Positions 25,993 through 33,879 of a stretch of DNA of 64,000 nucleotides are shown in pieces (position 1 is the first letter of the stretch; the number at the start of each line of letters is the position of its first letter). The stretch is from NCBI RefSeq assembly GCF_009707485.1, contig NZ_CP046121.1, forward strand, positions 3,224,001-3,288,000, read 5' to 3'. The position numbers were made by a program, and so were the translations under genes. Under the pieces are notes generated by a model that was given only the letters and a program-made list of their open reading frames with translations, did not search any database and had not been told where the DNA came from. The DNA comes from Nostocoides sp. HKS02. GTDB taxonomy: Bacteria > Actinomycetota > Actinomycetes > Actinomycetales > Dermatophilaceae.

Positions 25993-27212
25993 GCCCCCGC
26001 CTGTGCACCCGCATCGGTATGCCGGACGGTGGCGAGCAGGGCGGCCGCCAGTCCCGGCGTCTCCTGCTTGACGAGCGCGACGCCACCGAGTGCGCCGGCG
26101 CGCGAGCCCGACTCGAGCACGGCGGGCACGACCTCGACGTTCTTCGAGCTGCTCATGGCGTAGCGGGCGATCGAGGTTCGGACTGGGTCGAGGAGCACCT
26201 CGCCCGCGCGTGCGAGCTCGCCCCCGATGATGATCCGGTCCGGGTTGAGCACGTTCACGAGGTTGGCTAGGACGCGCCCGACGACGGCGCCGGCGTCGGC
26301 GAGAACGCCACTCGCGGCCCGGCCACCCTCCTGAGCGGACGCCAGGACCTCGTCGACGGTGACGCCCTCGCCCATCACGGGGCGCAGCGCCGCGAGCACG
26401 GCCGGCACTGACGCGTACTGGACCAAGCAGCCGACGTTGCCGCACGGGCACGGCATACCGTGGGGGTCGACGGACACGTGGCCGAGTTCGCCCGCGACGC
26501 CGTCGGCGCCACGGTAGAGCGTTCCGTCCAGGAACATGCCGCTGCCGATACCGCTCGAGAGTCCGACGTAGAGGAAGTTCTCGCAGTCGCGCCCCGCCCC
26601 GAACATCGACTCCGCCACGGCCTCGAGCCGGGTGTTGTTCTCCACGAACAACGGCGCGTCGATGAGCTCCGCTGCCTTGCCACGGACATCGACACCAACC
26701 CACGGCTGGCCGGGCAGCGACAGCCCCACGACGCCGGTGGCGCGCGAGATCTGGCCCGGGACGCCCAGGCACAGTCCGAGCACCTGGTTGCGCGCGTGAC
26801 CGGACTTCGCGAGGAGGCGGTCGAGCAGGGCCATCGCGGCGGCCAGGCGCTGGTCGGCACTTGCGTCGCTGGGAACCTTCGTACCCTCGTCGGACAACGG
26901 GCGCCCGGCGAGGTCGCTGAGCTGGCAGTGGATGTCCGTGAGGGTGAAGTCGATGCCGCCGACAACCGCCACGCTGGGGGCAACGGAGAGGATCTCCCGC
27001 GCACGCCCGTCGACGCCGCTGCCGGGCTCGGACTCCGTGACGAGGCCGAGGCCGATGAGCTCAGCCGAGATCGTCGACACGGTGGTTCGTGACACCCCCG
27101 CCATGCGGGCAAGCTGGGCCCGATGGAGCGGGCCCTCGGTGATCAGGAGGGTCAGCAACTGCTCCTGGTTGGTGCGCCTGAGACTCTGTAGCGAGCCACC
27201 CCGAGTAGCCAT
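25989..27212 (-). CDS. ROK-family transcriptional regulator of the sugar-acid locus
   Basis: About 407 aa from ATG 27212 (a GTG sits directly before it). N-terminal winged HTH: LRRTNQEQLLTLLITEGPLHRAQLARMAGVSRTTVSTISAELIGLGLV. Then the ROK actin-like fold with GIDFTLTDIHCQL, VENNTRLEAVAES, GLSSGIGSGMFLDG, GELGHVSVDPHGMPCPCGNVGCLVQY (Zn motif CxCGxxGC) and IIIGGELARAG. Probably senses a sugar or sugar acid and controls the surrounding genes through TGTC(A/C)A-N5-TTGAC(A/G) repeats (inference). A TAGGAT box 6 nt upstream suggests its own leaderless transcript in addition to read-through from the dehydratase. Confidence 0.9.
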   Translation of the reverse strand: MATRGGSLQSLRRTNQEQLLTLLITEGPLHRAQLARMAGVSRTTVSTISAELIGLGLVTESEPGSGVDGRAREILSVAPSVAVVGGIDFTLTDIHCQLSDLAGRPLSDEGTKVPSDASADQRLAAAMALLDRLLAKSGHARNQVLGLCLGVPGQISRATGVVGLSLPGQPWVGVDVRGKAAELIDAPLFVENNTRLEAVAESMFGAGRDCENFLYVGLSSGIGSGMFLDGTLYRGADGVAGELGHVSVDPHGMPCPCGNVGCLVQYASVPAVLAALRPVMGEGVTVDEVLASAQEGGRAASGVLADAGAVVGRVLANLVNVLNPDRIIIGGELARAGEVLLDPVRTSIARYAMSSSKNVEVVPAVLESGSRAGALGGVALVKQETPGLAAALLATVRHTDAGAQAGA

Positions 27213-27218
27213 CACGCC

Positions 27219-27224
27219 ATCCTA
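27219..27224 (-). promoter_or_regulatory. Leaderless -10 box of the ROK gene
   Basis: TAGGAT (minus strand) 6 nt before the ATG at 27212; no Shine-Dalgarno. Confidence 0.45.
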
Positions 27225-27282
27225 GGGACGGCGCTGGTCGTCAACCGGGCCATTGCCATCCGGGCCGTCGCGATTTGGTAGG

Positions 27283-28428
27283 TCACCACTCGGCATGGCT
27301 CCCGTCCGCGTGTCGCTGCAAGGGGTTGCGCCAGCCGTGCCCGTCGAAGGCCGCTTCGCGAACGGCGTCCTCGTCGATCACCAGGCCCAGGCCGGGCCCG
27401 ACCGGTCTGCGCAACGAGCCGCCGCTCAGCTCGAACACCTCCGAGTTGGACACATACCGCTTCCAGTCGACCTCGGCGTGGTAACCGATCCCCAGGCTCT
27501 GCTCCTGGATGAGGAAGTTCGGCGTGGCGACGTCGACCTGCACGCACGCTGCCAGAGCGATGGGCCCCAAGGGGCAGTGCGGGGCCAGCACCACGTCGTG
27601 CGTCTCGGCCATCGCGGCGATCCGGCGCACCTCGGAGATTCCCCCGGCGTGGGACAGGTCGGGCTGGGCGACCCTGACACCGGAGCGCAGCACCTCGTCG
27701 AAATCCCATCGCGAGTACAGGCGTTCGCCGAGCGCGAGCGGGATGGACGTGGACTCCGCGACCTGCGAGACGTTGCGCACGTGCTCGGGGAGTACCGGCT
27801 CCTCGACGAACATCGGAAGGTACTCCTCGAGCCAGGGCAGCACGCGCTTGGCCGCTGCGGTCGTGAACCTGCCGTGCACGTCGATGCAGATGTCGACGTC
27901 GTCCCCCACTGCCTGACGCACCGCACCGACGGAGGCCGCGATCTCCCGGACCTCACGTGCCGTGGGGATGGCGGGTAGCAGGGCCGCCGGAGCGAACTTC
28001 ACCGCCGTGAACCCGGCCGCTGCCTTCTCGTCGGCATCGGCTGCGAGCGCAGTCGGGTCGGCGCCGTGCAGCCAGGTGTACATGCGCACCCGCTCCCGGA
28101 CGGGGCCACCGAGCAGCTCGTAGACAGGGACGCCGAGGGACTTGCCCTTGATGTCCCAGAGCGCCTGGTCGATCCCGGCCACGGCGCTCGCGAGGACCGG
28201 ACCACCACGGTAGAAGCCGCCCTTGGTCATCACCTGCCAGTGGTCCTCGATGCGGGTCGGGTCCTCACCGACGAGCCCGTCACAGAGCACCTCCACCGCG
28301 GCTCGGACCGACTCCGCGTGACCTTCGAGGATGGGCTCGCCCCAGCCGCTGATGCCCTGGTCCGTGTCGATGCGCAGGAACATCCAGCGCGGCGGGACCA
28401 GGAACAGTTCGAACGATGTCACCTTCAT
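27283..28428 (-). CDS. dgoD: D-galactonate dehydratase (enolase superfamily)
   Basis: 381 aa, matching E. coli DgoD in length and blocks: PPRWMFLRIDTDQGISGWGEPILEG, KGGFYRGGPVLASAVAGIDQALWDIKGK, DICIDVHGRFT (metal Asp and His), FVEEPVLPEH, PDLSHAGGISEVRRIAAMAE, LAPHCPLGPIALAAC and the C-terminal GWRNPLQRHADGSHAEW. It dehydrates D-galactonate to 2-keto-3-deoxygalactonate. First gene of the minus-strand operon, 67 bp before the ROK gene; divergent from the dehydrogenase gene, sharing one operator. Confidence 0.92.
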   Translation of the reverse strand: MKVTSFELFLVPPRWMFLRIDTDQGISGWGEPILEGHAESVRAAVEVLCDGLVGEDPTRIEDHWQVMTKGGFYRGGPVLASAVAGIDQALWDIKGKSLGVPVYELLGGPVRERVRMYTWLHGADPTALAADADEKAAAGFTAVKFAPAALLPAIPTAREVREIAASVGAVRQAVGDDVDICIDVHGRFTTAAAKRVLPWLEEYLPMFVEEPVLPEHVRNVSQVAESTSIPLALGERLYSRWDFDEVLRSGVRVAQPDLSHAGGISEVRRIAAMAETHDVVLAPHCPLGPIALAACVQVDVATPNFLIQEQSLGIGYHAEVDWKRYVSNSEVFELSGGSLRRPVGPGLGLVIDEDAVREAAFDGHGWRNPLQRHADGSHAEW

Positions 28429-28498
28429 GGGCGCGCGGACTCCCTATAGACGAGCAAGCGGTCGGTGAGACGAACCCTATGCCCACCCACGGCCTAAG

Positions 28499-28515
28499 TG
28501 TCAATTGTCTTGACG
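28499..28515. promoter_or_regulatory. Operator-like inverted repeat between dgoD and the dehydrogenase gene
   Basis: TGTCAA-N5-TTGACG in the 136-bp divergent region. The GTCAA/TTGAC half-sites are perfect complements; each could also serve as a -35 for one direction. Confidence 0.6.
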
Positions 28516-28564
28516 CAAGTTTCCGGAACGGCCCAGAATCCGACGCCCAGGAAGGGAGGGGCAC

Positions 28565-29333
28565 ATGTCACCACGCGACCCCGGCGCCGTCGTGCTCACG
28601 GGCGGCTTCGGCAGGGTCGGCCGGATCCTTCGGCCAGAGCTGGGCCGGCGATGGAAGGTCCACGTGGTCGATCGGGACGAGGGCCCTCTCGGCGCGGGCG
28701 AGGACTTCACCCGCAGTGACCTGGGTGATGGTCGACAGCTCGACGCGGTGCTGGCCGGGGCCGATGCACTCATCCACCTGGCCGGCCTGGGCAACCCCCG
28801 CGCCGCGTGGGACGAGGTCTTCGCCAACGTGTCGACCACCGACGTCCTGCTGCGTGCGGCCGCGCGCCACGGCATACGGCGAATCGTGCTCGCCAGCTCG
28901 ATCCACGCCATGGGCGAGTACAACCGGCCGGCCCATGTCCCGGTCTCTCCCGACCTGCCGCCGCGGCCGTGCTGTGCGTACGGCGTGAGCAAGGTGGTCG
29001 GCGAAGCGCTCGGCAGGCTGTATGCCGCGCGGGTGCCCGGGGCGTCGGTCGTCGCGCTCCGGCTCGGGCTCACTGGCTGGCCGGTGACCGAGGACCGGTA
29101 CCTCGGCCAGTGGCTCTCCGACGGCGACTGCGTCCGTCTCTTCGACGTCGCGCTCGGCGCGCCCGCGGGGTTCCGGGTCCCGTTCGGCGTGTCTGCGAAC
29201 TCCCGCCGTGAGTGGGACACCACCAGCATCGAGGCGTTCGGCTATCGCCCCGTCGACGACAGCGCGACGCTTCCTCGTCCCCCGGTCGTGCGCGGGGAGG
29301 TCCCGTGCCGGCTTGTTCGAGGAATGTCCATAG
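28565..29333 (+). CDS. NAD-dependent sugar/uronate dehydrogenase (extended SDR, Udh-like), frameshifted at its end
   Basis: Extended SDR: VVLTGGFGRVGRILRPEL (NAD loop), ALIHLAGLGNP, IVLASSIHAMGEY (catalytic Ser) and YGVSKVVGEALGRLY (YxxxK). The block order, including GVSANSRREWDTTSIEAFGYRPVDDSA, follows Agrobacterium uronate dehydrogenase. As given the frame has no stop and runs into the next gene. Skipping the C at 29312 in GGCTTGTTCG gives ...PCRLFEECP and a TAG at 29331-29333, inside the following operator. In this locus it may oxidise galactose, galacturonate or another aldose to its lactone for the SMP-30 lactonase. Confidence 0.8.
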
Positions 29334-29341
29334 TCTTGACA
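29325..29341 (+). promoter_or_regulatory. Operator-like inverted repeat upstream of the sugar ABC importer
   Basis: TGTCCA-N5-TTGACA; TTGACA is a perfect -35. Same sequence pattern, in the same orientation relative to the gene, as the minus-strand copy at 23559-23575. Confidence 0.65.
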
Positions 29342-29422
29342 CACTTACGGTCAGCGGACATGATTCCGCCACGGACGCGTCCATGGAGACGAGCCGCCAT
29401 CGAGGAGAAAGCAGAGTCGCTC

Positions 29423-30745
29423 ATGACCTCACGTACCTCACGTGGAGCCGGCGTCATCGTCGTCCTTGCGTTGGGCCTTGTCGCCGCGTGTTCGTCAGGC
29501 ACGCCCGGCGCGGGGTCGACATCGGCCGGTGGCCACCCGTCGGCAGGTCCCGTCACCATCGATTACCTCCACCGCCTGCCCGACGGCGAGGGCATGACCA
29601 AGGTCGCCGATGTCGTGGCCCTGTGGAATGCCGCGCACCCGGACATCCAGGTCAAGGCCACGAAGTTCGACGGCAAGTCCGACGAGCTCATCACCAAGCT
29701 CGAGGCGAACGTCAAGGCCGGCACGGCCCCGTGCCTTGCCCAGGCCGGGTATGCCGAGGTGCCTTCGCTGTTCACCAAGGGACTCCTCGAGGACGTCACG
29801 GCTGAGGCCGAGAAGTACAAGTCGAACTACTCAGCCGGCGCATACACGCTCGTGACCGTGGGTGGAAAGGCCGTCGGTCTGCCACAGGACGGTGGCCCAC
29901 TCGTCTACTACTACAACAAGGCGGAGTTCGCGAAGCTCGGCCTCTCCGTGCCGACGACCGCCGACGAGCTCGTGGCCACCGCCGCCAAGGCTGCGGCCAA
30001 GGGCAAGTACATCGCTGCCTTCGAGCCCGACGAGGCGCTGAACTGGTTGTCCGCGCAGGCCGCTGCCGCTGGCGCCACGTGGTACTCCACCGACGCCGGC
30101 AAGTGGAAGGTCGACGCGACCGACGCCGCAACCCAGCACGTTGCGACGCTCTGGCAGCGGCTGCTCGACGGACAGTCCGTCGTCGTCGAGAACCGCTGGG
30201 GTGACGGCTTCAAGAAGGCCCTCAACGACCAGAAGCTCATCGGCACCATCGGTGCAGCCTGGGAGGCGCCCCTGCTGTCCGGCGACATGACGGGAAGCAC
30301 GAACGTGGGCCAGTGGGCCGTCGCGCCCATCCCCCAGCTCGGAGCCGCGCCGATGACCGGCCCCGACGGCGGGTCGGGCGTCGTGGTCCTCAAGGGCTGC
30401 AAGAACGTCGCCCAGGCGATGGAGTTCAACAACTGGTTCAACACCCAGATCGACGCCCTCGTCTCGCAGGGCCTCGTCGTCGCGGCCAAGGGAGCGATGA
30501 CGACGCCGGACGCGGTCAAGTCCTTCTACGGCGGCCAGGACGTCTTCGCCGAGCTGGCCAAGGCCAACGAGGCGCTCAACCCGAACTTCCCGTACATCCC
30601 GACCTGGCCGACCATCGGCGGCGATGTCGCCCAGATCGCCGACAAGGTCGGCAAGGGGCAGGGGAAGGTCGGCGACATCTTCACGACGACCCAACAGAGC
30701 TCGGTCACGTCGCTCAAGGATGCCGGCCTGCCGGTGGCCCAGTGA
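29423..30745 (+). CDS. ABC sugar transporter substrate-binding lipoprotein (family 1)
   Basis: 440 aa from the ATG at 29423. Lipoprotein signal VIVVLALGLVAACSSG, then a Gly/Ser linker and the solute-binding fold: PVTIDYLHRLPDGEGMTKVADVVALWNAAHPDIQVKATKF, TAPCLAQAGYAEVPSLFTKGLLEDV and GLPQDGGPLVYYYNKAEFAKLGL are typical of family-1 sugar binders. It delivers a sugar to the two permeases downstream. GAGGAGAAAGC lies a little far upstream as RBS. The apparent fusion to the dehydrogenase is due to the frameshift. Confidence 0.9.
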   Translation: MTSRTSRGAGVIVVLALGLVAACSSGTPGAGSTSAGGHPSAGPVTIDYLHRLPDGEGMTKVADVVALWNAAHPDIQVKATKFDGKSDELITKLEANVKAGTAPCLAQAGYAEVPSLFTKGLLEDVTAEAEKYKSNYSAGAYTLVTVGGKAVGLPQDGGPLVYYYNKAEFAKLGLSVPTTADELVATAAKAAAKGKYIAAFEPDEALNWLSAQAAAAGATWYSTDAGKWKVDATDAATQHVATLWQRLLDGQSVVVENRWGDGFKKALNDQKLIGTIGAAWEAPLLSGDMTGSTNVGQWAVAPIPQLGAAPMTGPDGGSGVVVLKGCKNVAQAMEFNNWFNTQIDALVSQGLVVAAKGAMTTPDAVKSFYGGQDVFAELAKANEALNPNFPYIPTWPTIGGDVAQIADKVGKGQGKVGDIFTTTQQSSVTSLKDAGLPVAQ

Positions 30746-30755
30746 CGATCTCGCC

Positions 30756-31727
30756 ATGACCACGATCGACACGAGGCATCGTGGCTCGCTCGGTCGTTCC
30801 GACGGCCTGGCCCGGCTCAACCGGGCCAGGCGTCGGCGCGAGGCACGCGTCGGGTGGGCCTTCGTGGCACCATTCGCCGCAGTGTTCGCGCTGTGCTTCG
30901 TCCTGCCGATCGTGCTCAGCGTCAAGGCGTCGTTCTACCGGCCCATGCCACGTGGTGGGGGACTCTACGGGGGCGGCGGGCTGGTCGACACCTTCGTCGG
31001 CGGGGAGAACTTCGCGCAGGTTCTCGGGAACGGCCAGCTCTGGTCGGGCCTCGGGAGGGTGCTGCTCTTCGGCGCATTCCAGATCCCGGTCATGATCGGC
31101 GGAGCGCTCGCGCTCGCGCTGCTGCTCGACTCCCTCCTGGTCCGCCGAGTCGCCCTCTACCGACTCGGCTACTTCCTGCCGTTCGCCATCCCGGGCGTCG
31201 TCGCCGCCCTCGTTTGGACGTACATGTATTCCCCCCACCTCTCGCCGATCAACCAAGGGCTCGGGGTGTTCGGCCTCCACCTCGACTTCTTCACCCCCGG
31301 CACCATCCTCGGCTCGATGGCCAACATGACGACGTGGACGTTCACCGGGTACAACATGCTCATCTTCCTCGCCGCCCTGCAGGCGATACCCGGTGACCTC
31401 TACGAGGCGGCCCGCCTCGACGGCGCGAGCGAGTGGACGATCGTGCGGCGCATCAAGGTGCCGCTCGTCGCGCGCGCCAGCACGCTTGCGGTGCTGCTGT
31501 CGATCATCGGCACGATCCAGCTCTTCAACGAGCCGACGGTGCTCGCGGCCGTCAACCCGTGGATGGGCAAGGCCTACACGCCGATGATGATGGCCTACAA
31601 CTCGATGACCGGCGGCGTCTCCCCGTCGGGCTCCGGGCCCGCGTCCGCGATCTCCATCGTCATGGCTGGGGGCGCGGGGCTGCTCGCCGCGGTCTACGCC
31701 GTCCTCACCGGCAGGAGTGCCCAGTGA
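30756..31727 (+). CDS. Sugar ABC transporter permease (MalF type)
   Basis: 323 aa with six TM spans (first about residues 36-56, WAFVAPFAAVFALCFVLPIVL). The ABC-contact EAA loop reads YEAARLDGASEWTIVRRIKVPLV near residue 215. Pairs with the next permease, which overlaps it by 4 bp (GTG at 31724). It forms half of the membrane pore for the binding protein encoded just upstream. No ATPase gene is present in the operon. Confidence 0.92.
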   Translation: MTTIDTRHRGSLGRSDGLARLNRARRRREARVGWAFVAPFAAVFALCFVLPIVLSVKASFYRPMPRGGGLYGGGGLVDTFVGGENFAQVLGNGQLWSGLGRVLLFGAFQIPVMIGGALALALLLDSLLVRRVALYRLGYFLPFAIPGVVAALVWTYMYSPHLSPINQGLGVFGLHLDFFTPGTILGSMANMTTWTFTGYNMLIFLAALQAIPGDLYEAARLDGASEWTIVRRIKVPLVARASTLAVLLSIIGTIQLFNEPTVLAAVNPWMGKAYTPMMMAYNSMTGGVSPSGSGPASAISIVMAGGAGLLAAVYAVLTGRSAQ

Positions 31728-32578
31728 GCGCTACCGACCTCCCACCCGCGCTGCAACCGTCGCACCGGGCGCGGGCCCTCGGCCGGATCGTCCTGGTCGT
31801 CGCCTTGCTGTACTTCCTCGGCCCCGTCTACTGGCTCGTCGTCTCCTCGACCAAGAGCAATGGCGAGCTCTTCACCACCAGCGGCCTCATCCCGGCCGGC
31901 AACCTCGCGGCCAACTACAGCGCCCTCCTGTCGTGGACCCAGGGCAACCTCTGGCGGTGGGTGGCCAACTCGGTGCTCTACTCGAGCGTCGCCGGCGCGG
32001 TCGGCACACTGCTGTCGGTCGCCGCCGGATACGGCCTCGCGAAGTTCCGCATCCCTGGCAAGGGCGCCGTGCAGCTCGGCATACTCGTCGGCCTCCTGAT
32101 GCCGATCTCGCTGCTCACGGTCCCGCTCTACCTGCTCTTCCACGGCATCGGTCTGGTGAACACGCCGTGGGCCGTGATCATCCCGTCCTGCGTCAGCCCC
32201 TTCGGAGTCTTCCTCGGCCGCATCTACGTCGAGTCGTCCGTGCCCGACGAGATCCTCGAGGCAGCCCGGCTCGACGGTGCGGGTGAGCTGCGCATCTTCG
32301 GCACGCTGGTGCTGCGGCTCCTCGCCCCCGCGATGGTGACGATCTTCCTGTTCATCTTCGTGGCGACGTGGAACAACTTCCTCCTGCCGCTCATGATGAT
32401 CACCAGTCCGGAGCTCAAGCCGGTCACCCTGGGTCTCTACGGGATGATGAGCTACTTCGACCCGCAGTACGGCGCCGTCCTGCAGGGCGCACTCCTCGGA
32501 GTTCTACCCCTCATCGCGCTCTTCCTCGGCCTCCAGCGGTACTGGCAGGCAGGCCTCACCAGCGGCAGCATCAAGTAG
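31724..32578 (+). CDS. Sugar ABC transporter permease (MalG type)
   Basis: 284 aa from the GTG at 31724. Starts with TM1 (LGRIVLVVALLYFLGPVYWLVV), EAA loop DEILEAARLDGAGELRIFGTLVLRLL, and a TM-rich C-terminus ending LQRYWQAGLTSGSIK, the usual ending of MalG-type permeases. Second half of the importer pore; the energising ATPase must come from elsewhere, probably a shared MsiK-type subunit. Confidence 0.92.
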   Translation: MSATDLPPALQPSHRARALGRIVLVVALLYFLGPVYWLVVSSTKSNGELFTTSGLIPAGNLAANYSALLSWTQGNLWRWVANSVLYSSVAGAVGTLLSVAAGYGLAKFRIPGKGAVQLGILVGLLMPISLLTVPLYLLFHGIGLVNTPWAVIIPSCVSPFGVFLGRIYVESSVPDEILEAARLDGAGELRIFGTLVLRLLAPAMVTIFLFIFVATWNNFLLPLMMITSPELKPVTLGLYGMMSYFDPQYGAVLQGALLGVLPLIALFLGLQRYWQAGLTSGSIK

Positions 32579-32593
32579 AGCGGGAGTGATCAG

Positions 32594-33583
32594 GTGGGAA
32601 CAGTGCGTCGTCGGGGCGTGACGGCTCTGGTCGCGGGGCTGGTGGCAGTCGGTCTGCTCACCGGGTGCACCAGCCGCCCAGCCGGTGGGTCCACGAGCAG
32701 CTCTCACCCGCCGAGCACAACCTTTGAGACCCCGATGTCCACCGTCGGCACACGCTACGTTGCCTCGATCCAGGTCGGCGGCGGACGGCCGGTCCCGGTC
32801 ACCGTCGACACGGGATCGAGTGGCCTGGTCATCGACTCCGCAGCGGTCGGCAGCGCCTTCACTGCCACGGGCCAACACCTCGAGCGGCATTATGGCTTCG
32901 CGACGGAGGGAACCTCGAACCTCGCAACCTCGATCATCACGACGGTCACGACCCTTGACGACGGATCGCGAACCCTGTCGACGGGCATGATTCCGGTGGC
33001 CACCTTCGCCGACAGCTCCCGGTCGGCATCGATGAGGCGCACCGGGACGTACGGCATCCTCGGCGTGGGGCCGAACATCGCTCCCCACAGCTACGGCTTG
33101 ATGTCGCCCTTGGCTCAGCTGCCCGCGCCCTTCTGGGCCGGCTTCACGCTGGATCCCGCTGCCCACGTCCTCCGGTTGGGTCAGCCGCAGGTGACCAGTC
33201 CCTCCGCCGTCGTCCCACTGACTCGCTCGGGCGTGAGTTTCCCGAACGGCCACAGCTCCTGGTCGAAGGATGTCCAGCTGTGCTGGAGCGTTGGTGCGCG
33301 GCGCACGTGCGGCCCGACCGCGGTCGACAGCGGTGGCAACAACGGCACCGTCTCCTCCACGCTGCTCCCCGACGTCGACCACCTGGGCAACCATGTGGCG
33401 GCCGGCACTCGCGTGGCGATCGCCACCCCCACGGGGCAACCGATCGGGTCCGCGACGAGCAGCAGCCTGCACCCGGTGAACTACACGTCGGCGGACCACT
33501 TCAACTCAGGCGCCTTGCCCTTCACGGCCGGAGCGGTTGGCTTCGACCTCCTCGACGGAAAGCTCGTCTTCCAGGCCGGCTGA
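32594..33583 (+). CDS. Lipoprotein with pepsin-like aspartic protease fold
   Basis: 329 aa. Lipobox GLLTGCTS. Then RYVASIQVGGGRPVPVTVDTGSSGLVIDS: the DTGSSGL motif is the first catalytic Asp signature of pepsin (A1) proteases. A second Asp motif TAVDSGGNNGTVSS lies at about residue 240, and YGILGVGPN stands where pepsins have (F)DGILGLG. Both halves therefore look like true aspartic protease lobes. DUF3443-like or bacterial pepsin homologues are the nearest families I know. Probably surface attached; substrate unknown. 15 bp after the sugar permease gene but functionally separate. RBS GGGAG. Confidence 0.75.
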   Translation: MGTVRRRGVTALVAGLVAVGLLTGCTSRPAGGSTSSSHPPSTTFETPMSTVGTRYVASIQVGGGRPVPVTVDTGSSGLVIDSAAVGSAFTATGQHLERHYGFATEGTSNLATSIITTVTTLDDGSRTLSTGMIPVATFADSSRSASMRRTGTYGILGVGPNIAPHSYGLMSPLAQLPAPFWAGFTLDPAAHVLRLGQPQVTSPSAVVPLTRSGVSFPNGHSSWSKDVQLCWSVGARRTCGPTAVDSGGNNGTVSSTLLPDVDHLGNHVAAGTRVAIATPTGQPIGSATSSSLHPVNYTSADHFNSGALPFTAGAVGFDLLDGKLVFQAG

Positions 33584-33590
33584 CCGCGAG

Positions 33591-33622
33591 ACCCGCGTCC
33601 GGCGTCGTACCCGGACGCGGGT
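33591..33622. terminator. Bidirectional terminator
   Basis: Perfect 12-bp arms (33591-33602, 33611-33622) around an 8-nt loop, between two convergent genes. Confidence 0.8.
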
Positions 33623-33631
33623 TGAGCGCCT

Positions 33632-33799
33632 TCACCGATCCTTCAGGAACCGGAAGTAGAACGCGAGGAACACCAGCACTATCCCGACGTTGACCGCCAG
33701 CCGCTCCCAGGCCTGGTGCCTGAAGAACAGCAGGTCGACGACAACGACGACGAGCACCATCGTGAACACGTAGAGCGCTACCCAAGCCTGTCGTCCCAT
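33632..33799 (-). CDS. Small two-TM membrane protein
   Basis: 55 aa. ATG at 33799, TGA at 33632. Sequence begins MGRQAWVALYVFTMVLVVVV with TM1 at about 5-22, then DLLFFRHQAWERLAV and TM2 at about 36-48 (VGIVLVFLAFYF), ending RFLKDR. The short loop carries an Arg-His pair, the tail is basic. No known family, but composition, codon use and its place between a terminator and the next gene support a real gene. Confidence 0.7.
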   Translation of the reverse strand: MGRQAWVALYVFTMVLVVVVVDLLFFRHQAWERLAVNVGIVLVFLAFYFRFLKDR

Positions 33800-33879
33800 G
33801 ACTCAATCCTCCTCCGCTCGGCTGTGGATGAGCAGGTCCGCCGCGCATCCCAGGGTGGGATGCGCGGTGGAACCTCGGG

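Noticed and set aside
28565..30745. A dehydrogenase fused to a sugar-binding lipoprotein
   Set aside because: The lipoprotein has its own signal peptide and start, and an operator and promoter lie between; the fusion arises only from the frameshift at 29312.
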